From contig JAPOVF010000073.1 in the NCBI GenBank assembly GCA_026708285.1, positions 16,063 to 74,900 on the forward strand: a DNA stretch of 58,838 nucleotides, given 5' to 3'. Position numbers and translations under genes: made by a program. Numbering within the stretch: position 1 is the first letter of the stretch; each line of letters starts with the position of its first letter. The notes below the pieces were generated by a model that was not told the origin of the DNA, searched no databases, and was given only the letters and a program-made list of their open reading frames with translations. Origin of the DNA: Acidobacteriota bacterium (GTDB lineage Bacteria; Acidobacteriota; Thermoanaerobaculia; Multivoradales; Multivoraceae). Below, piece after piece: positions 34,125-42,433 of this stretch.

Positions 34125-35488
34125 GGTCCGGCCGATGCTCCCTGGTTCGTGAACCGGTAGAGCTTGCTCCGCGTCCGGATGTAGAGGCTGCCGTCGGCAA
34201 TCGCCGGCGTCGACATGCACATCTCGTCGAGCGAGTTCTTGCCCACGACCTCGAACTCGTCGCCGGCCGCGATGACGAACGTGTCGCCGTCCTCACTGAG
34301 CACGAACACCTTGCCGTTGTAGGCCCATGGCGACGCCGTGAAGGCGCCGGAACCGCGCTCGATGCGCCGCTTGCCGTAGACCTCGGCGCCGGTCTTCGGA
34401 TCGTGCGCCGTGAAGAACCCGCGGTCGAGCAGGGTATAGAACCGGTCGCGGTAGATCAGCGGCGTCGGGTTGTAGGAACCGGCCTGGGGCTGGTACCAGA
34501 CGACCCACCGGTTGCTCTGCTGGTCCTCTTCGAGGGTGATGTCCCCTTCGGCGCCCGGCTTGATCGCGTAGACCGGGCGGATCCGATCGCCGATGTAGCC
34601 CGACGACACGTAGAGCAGGCCGTACTCCGAGAAAGGCTGCGGGATCGCGATCGACGACATGCCGCCGAAGTGCCAGAGGAGGTTGCCATCCTTGTCGTAG
34701 GAGCGCACCTGGTCGGTACCTACCGTGATCACCTCGGTGCGCAGTTCGTTCTCCCACACGTAGGGCGTCGCCCAGTTGCTGCCCTCGTCACGGGGATCCC
34801 GCCAGAGCTCCTCGCCGGTCGCGGCGTCGAGCGCCACCATGTAGGACTGATCCTCGTTGTCGTTCACGATGTAGAGCTGTCCGTCGTGGACGATCGGCGA
34901 CGCCGCGGTGCCCCAGCCGTAGCGGGTCGGAACCGCCTCGAAACGGCGTTCCCAGACGGGTTCGCCGTCCAGCGTGAAGGCGAACACGCCGACGTTGCCG
35001 AAGTAGGCGTACACGCGCTCACCATCGGTCACCGGCGTCTCCGAGGCGTAGGTGTTCTTCAGATGCCGGGGGAAGTCCGGCGCCCCGGTCAGCACTTCGC
35101 GTTCCCAGCACTTCTCCCCCGTCTCGACCTCGAAGCAGTACACCGACCAGTGGTGGACGTCCGCGGAAGGCTGCATCCGGTTCCCGCCCAGGTAGAGACC
35201 CTTCTTCGGCTCCTCAACCTCGCCTTCGCTCCACACCGTGGTCACGAAGACGCGGTCGCCCAGGACGATCGGGGAGGACCAGCCGAGGCCCGGTACGTCC
35301 ACGGACCAGACCACGTTCTCCTCCGTACTCCAGGAGTCCGGCAGCCGGGGATCGTCGTCGGCGACGCTCATCGCGTCCGCGCCGCGGAAGGAGGGCCAGT
35401 TGTCCGTGGACGCCGGCGCGCCGAGGGCGGCACCGGCGAAAAGAAGGGCGGCTGCGGTCGCCGCGAACACGAGTCGAAGTGTGCGCAT
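34121..35488 (-). CDS. secreted PQQ-like beta-propeller repeat protein
   Basis: A 455-residue exported protein (signal MRTLRLVFAATAAALLFAGA). It is built from propeller blades of the PQQ/pyrrolo-quinoline type, seen as repeated patterns such as VYCFEVETGEKCWEREVLTG, MVALDAATGEELWRDPRDEG and FTAHDPKTGAEVYGKRRIER. Catalytic residues of quinoprotein dehydrogenases are not evident, so it may be a BamB-like or binding propeller. GGAG stands before the ATG. It is the first gene of a two-gene operon with the haem/copper protein, an arrangement suggesting a joint extracytoplasmic redox role. Confidence 0.8.
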   Translation of the reverse strand: MRTLRLVFAATAAALLFAGAALGAPASTDNWPSFRGADAMSVADDDPRLPDSWSTEENVVWSVDVPGLGWSSPIVLGDRVFVTTVWSEGEVEEPKKGLYLGGNRMQPSADVHHWSVYCFEVETGEKCWEREVLTGAPDFPRHLKNTYASETPVTDGERVYAYFGNVGVFAFTLDGEPVWERRFEAVPTRYGWGTAASPIVHDGQLYIVNDNEDQSYMVALDAATGEELWRDPRDEGSNWATPYVWENELRTEVITVGTDQVRSYDKDGNLLWHFGGMSSIAIPQPFSEYGLLYVSSGYIGDRIRPVYAIKPGAEGDITLEEDQQSNRWVVWYQPQAGSYNPTPLIYRDRFYTLLDRGFFTAHDPKTGAEVYGKRRIERGSGAFTASPWAYNGKVFVLSEDGDTFVIAAGDEFEVVGKNSLDEMCMSTPAIADGSLYIRTRSKLYRFTNQGASAGP

Positions 35489-35528
35489 GGGAATCTCCAG
35501 GTGGAGGTCGCTCGGGCTGGGAAACTGC

Positions 35529-36065
35529 TTACGAAGCCGCGCGCGAGCTTAGCACCGGCGAAAGCAGCAGCTGCCCTCCGGCCACCCGCCGTTCCAGGTC
35601 CAGCAACGCCTGCTTCGTCGGCAGACCGCCGCCGAAGCCGGTCAGTCGGCCGTCGCTGCCAATCACCCGATGGCAGGGCACGACGACCGGCAGCGGGTTG
35701 CGGCCATTCGCGGCCCCCACGGCCCTCGAAGCGGTCGGCTTGCCGATCCGCGCCGCGAGCTCGCCGTAGGAGATCGTCTCGCCGAACGGGATGCGACGCA
35801 GTTCGGCCCATACGCGGCGCTGGAACGCGGTGCCGTGGGGAGAGAGCGGCAGGTCGAAATCCCGCCGCTCGCCGGCGAAGTACTCCTCGAGCTGCCGTCT
35901 CGCTTCGCTGAGCGCTTCAGGCAGTCTGTCCTCGGCAGGCTCCCAGACCGGATCCGGTGGTTCTGCCGCCCGGTTCGGCAACTCGATGCAGTCGATCGAG
36001 TCCTCGCCGCCCACCAGACGGAGGGTGCCGATCGGCGTGTCGAAGTCGTGGTAGGTCGCTGTCAT
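35529..36065 (-). CDS. ogt: methylated-DNA--[protein]-cysteine S-methyltransferase
   Basis: A 178-residue O6-alkylguanine-DNA alkyltransferase. The C-terminal domain has the helix-turn-helix region ETISYGELAARIGKPTASRA, the Asn hinge GAANGRNP and the acceptor cysteine C131 in PVVVPCHRVIGSDGRLTGFG. It repairs O6-methylguanine by irreversible transfer of the alkyl group to that cysteine. The single-domain form without an AraC part is Ogt-like. It is transcribed alone, divergent from the dehydrogenase at 36228. Confidence 0.93.
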   Translation of the reverse strand: MTATYHDFDTPIGTLRLVGGEDSIDCIELPNRAAEPPDPVWEPAEDRLPEALSEARRQLEEYFAGERRDFDLPLSPHGTAFQRRVWAELRRIPFGETISYGELAARIGKPTASRAVGAANGRNPLPVVVPCHRVIGSDGRLTGFGGGLPTKQALLDLERRVAGGQLLLSPVLSSRAAS

Positions 36066-36122
36066 CGGGCCCGGTTCCGTTCGAGTTCAGCCTACCCGCC
36101 GCCGGCAGGGTGCCTCAAGCGA

Positions 36123-36180
36123 TCGGACGACGTGCGGCATCCGGGCCGGGAGCAGAGTCGTCCGACGCGGCCAAGCCGCG
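36123..36180. repeat. inverted repeats in ogt/dehydrogenase divergent spacer
   Basis: A perfect 9-bp inverted repeat TCGGACGAC / GTCGTCCGA (36123-36131 and 36157-36165) is followed at once by a hairpin CGCGGC-CAA-GCCGCG (36166-36180). They occupy the 162-bp spacer between two divergent genes. They could be an operator plus hairpin, or a REP-type element; the sequence does not decide. Confidence 0.45.
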
Positions 36181-36227
36181 ATAGCCTCCCCGCCGCTCAC
36201 CGCTTCAACCAACCCCGGAATCGACTC

Positions 36228-37376
36228 ATGACCAAACTCCCCGCCGACGGCCTGGCCCTCCGTTCCACGATCCGCGCCGATGACGGTGGCGCCGGCACCG
36301 TCGAACTGGCGCTCGTCAGGGTCCCGGTGCCGGAACCCGGTCCGGACCAGGTCGTCATCCGGGTTGAGGCGGCGCCGATCAACCCGTCCGACCTGGGCGT
36401 GCTGTTCGGCCCCGCCGACGTCTCCACGCTCCGCGCGTCGGACGGAGAACACGGCCCCGTGGTAGTCGCCGACCTCCCCAAGGGACTGGCGCGGCTGGTG
36501 GCCGGTCGCCTCGGCCAGTCAATACCGACCGGCAACGAGGGTGCCGGCGTGGTCGTCGCCGCCGGTTCTTCGCCGGCCGCCCAGGCCCTGATCGGCCGCA
36601 CGGTCGCCGTCCTCGGCGGCTCGATGTACGCGGAGTACCGGCTGGCCGAGGCCCGGCAATGCCTGTCGCTACCCGAGGGCACGACGCCCGCGGAGGGCGC
36701 CTCCTGCTTCGTCAATCCTCTGACCGCCCTGGGCATGGTCGAGACGATGCGGCTCGAGGGCCACACGGCCCTGGTCCACACCGCCGCCGCCTCCAACCTC
36801 GGCCAGATGCTCCAGAAGATCTGCAACGCGGACGGCGTGCCGCTGGTCAACGTCGTCCGCCGGCCGGAACACGAGGAACTCCTGCGCGGCATCGGCGCCA
36901 CCCACGTCGTCAACCTGAGTACCGAGACCTTCATGGCCGACCTCGTGACCGCGATCACCGACACCGGCGCGACGCTCGGCTTCGACGCCACCGGCGGCGG
37001 CAAGCTGGCCGGCCAGATCCTCACCGCGATGGAGGCGGCGCTCTCCGCCAACGCCCCCGAGTACAGCCGCTACGGTTCGGCGACCCTCAAGCAGGTCTAC
37101 ATCTACGGCGGCCTCGACCGCAGCCAGACCGTCCTGACCCGCAACTTCGGCATGGCCTGGGGCCTGGGCGGCTGGCTGCTGCCCCACTTCCTGCGCCGCA
37201 TCGGCTATGAGGCCTCGGAACGGCTCCGCCAGCGGGTCGCCGCGGAGATCAGGACGACCTTCGCGTCGAGCTATGCGAAGACGGTCACCCTGCAACAGGC
37301 CCTCGACCCGGCGTCCATCGCGGTCTACGCCAAGCAGGCGACCGGAGAGAAGTTCCTCGTTACGCCGCACGCGTAG
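36228..37376 (+). CDS. zinc-independent MDR-type quinone oxidoreductase-like dehydrogenase
   Basis: A 382-residue medium-chain dehydrogenase/reductase. The N-terminal GroES-like domain has QVVIRVEAAPINPSDLGVLF and IPTGNEGAGVVVAAGSSPAA; the Rossmann part includes HTALVHTAAASNLGQMLQKI and ATLGFDATGGGKLAGQIL. The catalytic zinc cysteines and histidines of alcohol dehydrogenases are absent, as in quinone oxidoreductase/enoyl reductase members. It likely uses NADPH to reduce an alpha,beta-unsaturated carbonyl or quinone. ATG 36228 gives a standard N-terminus; the long frame back to 35670 is antisense to ogt and is rejected. Confidence 0.83.
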   Translation: MTKLPADGLALRSTIRADDGGAGTVELALVRVPVPEPGPDQVVIRVEAAPINPSDLGVLFGPADVSTLRASDGEHGPVVVADLPKGLARLVAGRLGQSIPTGNEGAGVVVAAGSSPAAQALIGRTVAVLGGSMYAEYRLAEARQCLSLPEGTTPAEGASCFVNPLTALGMVETMRLEGHTALVHTAAASNLGQMLQKICNADGVPLVNVVRRPEHEELLRGIGATHVVNLSTETFMADLVTAITDTGATLGFDATGGGKLAGQILTAMEAALSANAPEYSRYGSATLKQVYIYGGLDRSQTVLTRNFGMAWGLGGWLLPHFLRRIGYEASERLRQRVAAEIRTTFASSYAKTVTLQQALDPASIAVYAKQATGEKFLVTPHA

Positions 37377-37385
37377 CGCGGCGCC

Positions 37386-38318
37386 TCACACCCGCCGGTA
37401 GGCGAGATCCCCCTCCATGTAGGTGAGATAGAAGCGGGCCGGCTCGACGGCCCGGTTCGGATTGCGAAACCAGAGCGGACGCCGGTAGAAGACCGCGCCC
37501 CCCAGCGACTCCGTCGCCCGTACCAGGCCCTCTTCCGTGGCCAGAATGCTCGCCTCGGCGCAGCCTTCGCGGCCGAGCCGGTCCAGGATGGCGGCAAGCG
37601 CCGAGTCCGCCCCCTCCCCAAGGTAGGGCATGTGGACGATTCGGCCGGTGGGTGGATCGTTCGCGCGATTGACGTAGAGCAGGACGGGGCCGAGCGGCTC
37701 CCCCGATCGTTCCAGGGTGAACAGCAGTCCGTCGTGTTCCGGACAGGCCGCCAGCCATGCCAGGTGGTCCGGCTCGGCGAGATTGACCAGCGTGTCTGGA
37801 AGAGCCGCCGGACCGGCCGCGGCGGGATCGAAGTCGACCAGCGCCAGGCTGGTCTGCCTGGTCGCGGCGACGCCTGCCGCCGCGGTGCTCAGACGCACTT
37901 CGAGCGCCTCGCCGGCCTCGCGAAAGCCGCGCATGACCAGCATGGCCTTGGTGGCGGCGGTGCCGCCGAGGACGACCTCGAAGTCCGTGTCGGGCGTTCG
38001 GCCGGCAAGGGGGACGCCGGCTCTGCCCCTCGCGGCGTGTTCAACCATCCACAGCATCCGGTGAGCACCCGTCACCGTTCCGCCATGGACCCGGTAGCGG
38101 CAGTGCAACGACGCCACGTGGCCGACGATTCGGCCATGCCGTTCGGCGACGGAAGACTCGACCTCCGGCCCCGGACCGGGATGAAAGAGAAGCCACCGCA
38201 GAACCTCCGGCTCGCGCCGGACGCCGTAGACGACCTCGGTCAGTTCGGAGAGACGAGGGAGTTCGCTCTCGGTACTCGGGCGCAGCAGGACGTCCCGAAC
38301 CGTACGCACCCGATCCAT
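37386..38318 (-). CDS. GNAT-type acetyltransferase-like protein
   Basis: A 310-residue protein with two GNAT-like halves: an N-terminal half with RHGRIVGHVASLHCRYRVHG and HMLW-type strand MLWMVEHAARGRAGVPLAGR, and a C-terminal half with PLGPVLLYVNRANDPPTGRI. The acetyl-CoA loop is not clearly conserved in either, so activity is uncertain. It is the last gene of a minus-strand set with the deacetylase-like and glycosyltransferase genes. In such sets GNAT proteins often acylate an amino sugar freed by deacetylation; that is inference from context. Confidence 0.6.
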   Translation of the reverse strand: MDRVRTVRDVLLRPSTESELPRLSELTEVVYGVRREPEVLRWLLFHPGPGPEVESSVAERHGRIVGHVASLHCRYRVHGGTVTGAHRMLWMVEHAARGRAGVPLAGRTPDTDFEVVLGGTAATKAMLVMRGFREAGEALEVRLSTAAAGVAATRQTSLALVDFDPAAAGPAALPDTLVNLAEPDHLAWLAACPEHDGLLFTLERSGEPLGPVLLYVNRANDPPTGRIVHMPYLGEGADSALAAILDRLGREGCAEASILATEEGLVRATESLGGAVFYRRPLWFRNPNRAVEPARFYLTYMEGDLAYRRV

Positions 38319-38329
38319 CGACCCGAAGG

Positions 38330-39136
38330 CTACTTCGATCCGTCGCGCCCTGCCCGAAACGCCTCGTCCCGCTCCGCCCGCAGGCGCAGCCCCTCCCGGA
38401 AGCGCTCGATGTTCGCCTCGGCGCGTCGCCTGAGCCGGTGGTACTTGAATCCGGCCTCGAGCAACAGCAGCTCGTCCCAGCCGAGACCCTCCTCCGTCCA
38501 GTGGTACTCGTGGGTGAGGAGCTGGATCTGGTCGTACCGGTCGAGCAGCGACGTCACTACGCCCTCGCGCCAGACCTGGGTGCTGTCGGAGAGGTACTTG
38601 ATCCGCTCGAAGTAGAGCGGGTCGTAGGCGTCGACGACGCCGGGAATCCGTAGGGTCCGGCCCGAGCGCATCGGCATGTGGGGGCTTGCGGCCCGGATGC
38701 GCGTGTCGAAGAAGCCCTCGATCAGGTCGATCGCCCGGCTGGCCAGAGCCGCCGGGTCGCCGGACGAACGCTCCAGCAGTCCGAGGTCGTAGTGGAAGCC
38801 GAGGTCGTGGCCGAGGTCGAGAATCGCCTCGACCGCCTCGGCGCCGTCGGCCTCGAACAGGTTGTAGTCGGAACCGATCTGGACGAAGAAGGTCGAGCGC
38901 ACGCCGGCGCCGTGGTCTGCCCGCGCCATGGTCAGCGCGGCGTCGAGACTGAACTCGACGTCGTGCCGCATCAGGACGAAGCGCTCCACTTCGAGCAGCG
39001 CCTCGCCCAGGGGAGCCGCCTCACCGAACGAGAGGGTGCGGTGCGTCGAGGTAATCCGGGCCAGGATCTCGCGGTAGTGATCGAGGGTGAAGTCAAGATC
39101 CGGATCGGCCGGACGCGCGGGTCGTGGTCTGGTCAT
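38330..39136 (-). CDS. polysaccharide-deacetylase-like protein
   Basis: A 268-residue protein of the NodB/polysaccharide deacetylase type. The first metal motif is RFVLMRHDVEFSLDAAL (HD as in the HD-x-D site) and GHDLGFHYDLGLLERS carries the second His pattern (HxxxH-like spacing is altered). It then has FDTRIRAASPHMPMRSGRTL. Family members remove N-acetyl groups from amino sugars. The ATG at 39136 overlaps the stop of the upstream glycosyltransferase gene, so the two are coupled. The early in-frame ATG at 39163 is less likely. Substrate not known. Confidence 0.7.
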   Translation of the reverse strand: MTRPRPARPADPDLDFTLDHYREILARITSTHRTLSFGEAAPLGEALLEVERFVLMRHDVEFSLDAALTMARADHGAGVRSTFFVQIGSDYNLFEADGAEAVEAILDLGHDLGFHYDLGLLERSSGDPAALASRAIDLIEGFFDTRIRAASPHMPMRSGRTLRIPGVVDAYDPLYFERIKYLSDSTQVWREGVVTSLLDRYDQIQLLTHEYHWTEEGLGWDELLLLEAGFKYHRLRRRAEANIERFREGLRLRAERDEAFRAGRDGSK

Positions 39137-40197
39137 GCCGGCCGCCAGGCGACTTCGTCCCACACGTCGGTCGCCAAATCGCCGAGCGGACGCTCGGCGC
39201 CCCCGTCGATCCAGTCGACCAGGTGGCGGGTCACGTCTGGATAGTCCATGGGAACCGGCTCCGGAGTATCGATCCAGGACTCGATCCGCTCCACCGTCAG
39301 CCGCTCGACGACGGTGCCAAGACCCAGCGCCTTGAGCGCCCGGCCGTTGAGGAATTGCTCCGGATGGCGGCGAATGGGTTGCACGAGGAGACGGCGGCCC
39401 AGGTGGAGCGCCTCACTGGCGAGCGAGAAACCCGCATTCGTGATCACTCCCGCGCAGTCGACCAGATCGGCCACGAAGGCCTTGCGGTCGTAGGGGCGAA
39501 TCGAGACGTTGCCGCGCTCGACCCGCTCGGGCACAGGCCGGTAGGCAACGAACCGCCGCTGCGGCAGTCGCCCCAGAAGATCCACGATGCTCCGTTCGCT
39601 CTCCGCGGGCAGGTAGACGAGGAACCGCTGGCCATCACTACGCGCAGAACCGTCCGCGGCCGCCGCGACGAGGTCGGGACTGATCGTCGGCGGCAGATTC
39701 GCGCCGCCGAATCGATGCCAGTGCAGACCCACGGCGGTCCGAACCGGCGTATAGACCGGAGCGAACAGGCGCAGCATCCAGCGGGCCGGTCCGGTCCGGC
39801 CCGGCAGTCGCAGACGCCGGTGGAATGCGTACAGGTGACCGACGCCGATGCTCGGCCGTCGGCATCTACGCGCAATCCACGCGGAAACCGGCTCGTAGTC
39901 CGTCAGCACAAGATCGAAGCCGGACGCATCGAAGCTGCGCACGTCTCGCAGGAAGCGAACCACGCGCAACTGGCGAAGCGTCTGGAACAGCCGCACTCGT
40001 CCGCCTGCGGCCTGGCCGGTGAACCCCTCGAGCAGTGTGTGGCTGGCCCGGATCTCGGGGTCGGCAAACGCTGCCGAAGATCGACCGGTCAGCAGGCAGT
40101 GAACATCGTGGCCGCGACTCCGCAGCCCCGCCACCATCGCCGCCGACCGCACCAGATGGCCGTGACCCGTGCCCTGAACCCCGTACAGAATCCTCAT
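39133..40197 (-). CDS. MJ1255/GT28-type glycosyltransferase
   Basis: A 354-residue GT-B glycosyltransferase. The N-terminus RILYGVQGTGHGHLVRSAAM is the glycine-rich donor/acceptor loop of the MJ1255/VC2487 group, followed by DLVLTDYEPVSAWIARRC. The C-terminal half has DCAGVITNAGFSLASEALHL and GRRLLVQPIRRHPEQFLNGR, the usual nucleotide-sugar segment with Glu and Gln. The donor and acceptor are unknown. It is divergent from the SQD1-like gene by 191 bases and heads an operon with the deacetylase-like and GNAT-like genes, pointing to modification of a surface glycan or glycolipid. Confidence 0.8.
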   Translation of the reverse strand: MRILYGVQGTGHGHLVRSAAMVAGLRSRGHDVHCLLTGRSSAAFADPEIRASHTLLEGFTGQAAGGRVRLFQTLRQLRVVRFLRDVRSFDASGFDLVLTDYEPVSAWIARRCRRPSIGVGHLYAFHRRLRLPGRTGPARWMLRLFAPVYTPVRTAVGLHWHRFGGANLPPTISPDLVAAAADGSARSDGQRFLVYLPAESERSIVDLLGRLPQRRFVAYRPVPERVERGNVSIRPYDRKAFVADLVDCAGVITNAGFSLASEALHLGRRLLVQPIRRHPEQFLNGRALKALGLGTVVERLTVERIESWIDTPEPVPMDYPDVTRHLVDWIDGGAERPLGDLATDVWDEVAWRPA

Positions 40198-40299
40198 GCC
40201 GGGGACGCGGACGGTCTTGTTCCGGGCCAGAGCACGCGGGCGGAAGGTAGCACCCGCGCCGTCGAAGCCGCAACAACAAGCCGCCTCACCGCTCGCTGT

Positions 40300-40388
40300 T
40301 AGAGTCGACTTCCTCGATTCCTCACGGAATCTTCCCGGTCGCACCCGAGAACGCGGTCTGATCCCCGCACAGTGCAACAGGGGGTGAA
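40300..40388 (+). promoter_or_regulatory. leader of SQD1-like gene with -10 box, hairpins and strong SD
   Basis: TAGAGT at 40300-40305 is a -10 candidate. The leader then holds a perfect hairpin GATTCC-TCAC-GGAATC (40316-40331), a CCCC run (40363-40366) that can pair with the SD, and AGGGGGTGA (40379-40387), which matches the extended Shine-Dalgarno consensus in eight of nine bases. Pairing of CCCC with GGGG would hide the ribosome-binding site. Confidence 0.45.
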
Positions 40389-41708
40389 ATCACGCGCGTT
40401 CTCATAGCAGGCATCGACGGCTACCTCGGCTGGCCGTTGGCGCAGTACCTGACTGCCCGCGGCCACGAGGTTTCCGGCATCGATGCCGGCTTCCGTCGCG
40501 AGTGGGTCGCCGAGATGGGCGGCCGCTCCGCTCTCCCGGTCGCGTCCGTCGAGGAGCGGCTCGACGCCTTCGAGTCCGCCTACGACCGGTGTCCGCACCT
40601 GGTTCAGGGCGACCTGACCGAAAAGGACGTGGTGTACCGGCTGTTCGAAGACGTCCGGCCGGAGGCGATCGTCCACTTGGGCGAATGCCCCTCGGCGCCT
40701 TACTCGATGATGGATGCGGATCACGCGATCTGGGTGCAGCGCAACAACATCGAGGGGACGATGAACGTGCTCTACGCGATGCGCGACCTGGCGCCGAAGG
40801 CACACCTGGTCAAGCTCGGCACGATGGGCGAGTACGGCACGCCGAACCTGGACATCCCCGAGGGATTCTTCGAGATCGAGTACCGCGGCCGCCACGACCG
40901 CCTGCCCTTCCCCCGCCAGGCCGGCTCCTGGTACCACTGGAGCAAGGTCCACGACAGCAACAACGTGATGTTCGCGTGCCGCATCTTCGGGCTCAGGGCC
41001 ACCGACGTGATGCAGGGCGTCGTCTACGGCACCCGCTTCTTCGGTAGCGCCGCCGACCACCCCACCGACCCCGCGCTCCACACCCGGCTCGACTTCGACC
41101 AGGCCTTCGGCACCGCCCTCAACCGCTTCTGCTGCCAGTCGGTCATCGGCGAACCGCTGACCCTGTTCGGGCTCGGCAACCAACGTCGCGGCTTCCTGCC
41201 GATCTGTGACTCGATGCAGTGCCTGACCCTGGCGGTCGACAACCCGCCCGAAGCTGGCGACTACCGCGTGTTCAATCAGTTCGAGGAGACCTACACGATC
41301 TCGGAGCTCGCGGCCAAGGTCGCCGCGGTTGCTTCCGGGATGGGTCTCGATCCGCGAATCCGGCGCATCGAGAACCCACGCAAGGAAATGGAAGAGCACC
41401 ACTACAACCCGGACCACGATCACCTGCCGGCCCTGGGCTACCAGCCGACCCGGGACATGGACTCGGAACTCCGGGCGATGCTCGAGGACCTCCTGCCGCA
41501 CCACGACCGGATCGCGGCGAAGCGGGACGTGCTGCTTCCCGATATCCGCTGGGACGGCAGCCGGCGGAGATCCGCCTTTCTGGACAAGGCAGCCAGCCTC
41601 GACGCCGGCAACGGCGCCGGGACAGGATCAGCGGCCGAGACGGCGAACCACGACCAGCCGGGCCAGGTCGAACCGATGGTCGATCCGGTACTCGCACGGG
41701 CTCGGTAG
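40389..41708 (+). CDS. SQD1-like UDP-sulfoquinovose synthase (non-AUG start)
   Basis: A 439-residue short-chain-type epimerase/dehydratase closely following SQD1: nucleotide loop RVLIAGIDGYLGW, then KLGTMGEYGTPNLDIPEGF, GSWYHWSKVHDSNNVMFACR and RATDVMQGVVYGTRF. Counting from the ATC at 40389, Thr145, Tyr182 and Lys186 fall at the active-site positions known for SQD1. The enzyme makes UDP-sulfoquinovose from UDP-glucose and sulfite. There is no ATG, GTG or TTG before the nucleotide loop in this frame; TTG 40437 would remove it. The strong SD points to ATC 40389 (or ACG 40392). A GTG at 40384 would fit only with a frameshift in the CGCGCG tract. The last 27 codons overlap a convergent gene. Confidence 0.85.
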   Translation: MTRVLIAGIDGYLGWPLAQYLTARGHEVSGIDAGFRREWVAEMGGRSALPVASVEERLDAFESAYDRCPHLVQGDLTEKDVVYRLFEDVRPEAIVHLGECPSAPYSMMDADHAIWVQRNNIEGTMNVLYAMRDLAPKAHLVKLGTMGEYGTPNLDIPEGFFEIEYRGRHDRLPFPRQAGSWYHWSKVHDSNNVMFACRIFGLRATDVMQGVVYGTRFFGSAADHPTDPALHTRLDFDQAFGTALNRFCCQSVIGEPLTLFGLGNQRRGFLPICDSMQCLTLAVDNPPEAGDYRVFNQFEETYTISELAAKVAAVASGMGLDPRIRRIENPRKEMEEHHYNPDHDHLPALGYQPTRDMDSELRAMLEDLLPHHDRIAAKRDVLLPDIRWDGSRRRSAFLDKAASLDAGNGAGTGSAAETANHDQPGQVEPMVDPVLARAR

Positions 41709-42431
41709 CCCGCCTGGGCCACAAACGCCGGCGTTGACGCCCGTCACGTTCGGAGCCTCGTCGACCGTCTCGCCGAAGTCCATGCGCATCGCTTCGAAAC
41801 GGAGCGTCCAGGCGTCGCCGAACGGCATCTCGAGGCCGGCGCCGGCGACCCAGCCGACCCGCGTCGATCGGCCGGCGAAGGAATCGTCCCGATCCACGGC
41901 CATGCGCCCGTCCGGGCCCAGGTCGAGGTCCGTGAACGAAGCGGAGATCCCGGCCACCGCCACACCGCCACTGAGGAAGGCGGCCGCGCGTCCGAGGGAC
42001 CGCCGCGCCCCGACCCGCGCCATCGCCGCCCACCGCAACTCCGAGGCCGCTGTTTCGTCCAGCCCCACTGGATCCACCTGGCGGGCCGCCCCCGGCAAGC
42101 CGCCGACGAAGCCGTCCAGCTCGACGCGGATCGCCGTGCGTCGCGGCACGAACTCCCAACCCGCGACCACGCCGACCGGGTATGCGGCGTCGTCGTAGTC
42201 GAAGGTCCGGCCCGGGGGGCTGTCCGCCGCCGTGAAGCCGTCCTCGTCGAGGAGCCGGACGTCCAGAGCACCCCAGCCGGCGAACACACCGACATAGGCG
42301 CCCGACCCGCCGCCTGCCGCGCCGCGATCCTGGGCCGTCGCGGAGCCCGCGCCGGCGACAGCCAGGAAGAACGCCAGAGCCGCAGCGACCGCCAGCGACG
42401 CGCGGCCGCCCGACGCCGTGCCGTTTCTCAT
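41628..42431 (-). CDS. outer-membrane beta-barrel protein
   Basis: A 267-residue protein with a signal peptide (SLAVAAALAFFLAVAGAG ending ATAQ) and eight or so alternating strands (AYVGVFAGWGALDVRLLDED, VGVVAGWEFVPRRTAIRVEL, ELRWAAMARVGARRSLGRAA), as in small OmpA/porin-like barrels. Function unknown. It is the last gene of a run with metX and the VOC gene, two bases after the VOC stop. Its 3' end overlaps the end of the SQD1-like gene tail to tail by 81 bases; the last strand (FDLARLVVVRRLGR) is needed for the barrel, so the overlap seems real. Confidence 0.7.
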   Translation of the reverse strand: MRNGTASGGRASLAVAAALAFFLAVAGAGSATAQDRGAAGGGSGAYVGVFAGWGALDVRLLDEDGFTAADSPPGRTFDYDDAAYPVGVVAGWEFVPRRTAIRVELDGFVGGLPGAARQVDPVGLDETAASELRWAAMARVGARRSLGRAAAFLSGGVAVAGISASFTDLDLGPDGRMAVDRDDSFAGRSTRVGWVAGAGLEMPFGDAWTLRFEAMRMDFGETVDEAPNVTGVNAGVCGPGGLPSPCEYRIDHRFDLARLVVVRRLGR

Positions 42432-42433
42432 CG

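Noticed and set aside
40260..40388. A cobalamin-type or other known riboswitch in the SQD1-like leader
   Set aside because: The conserved boxes of known classes were not found; only generic hairpins are visible.
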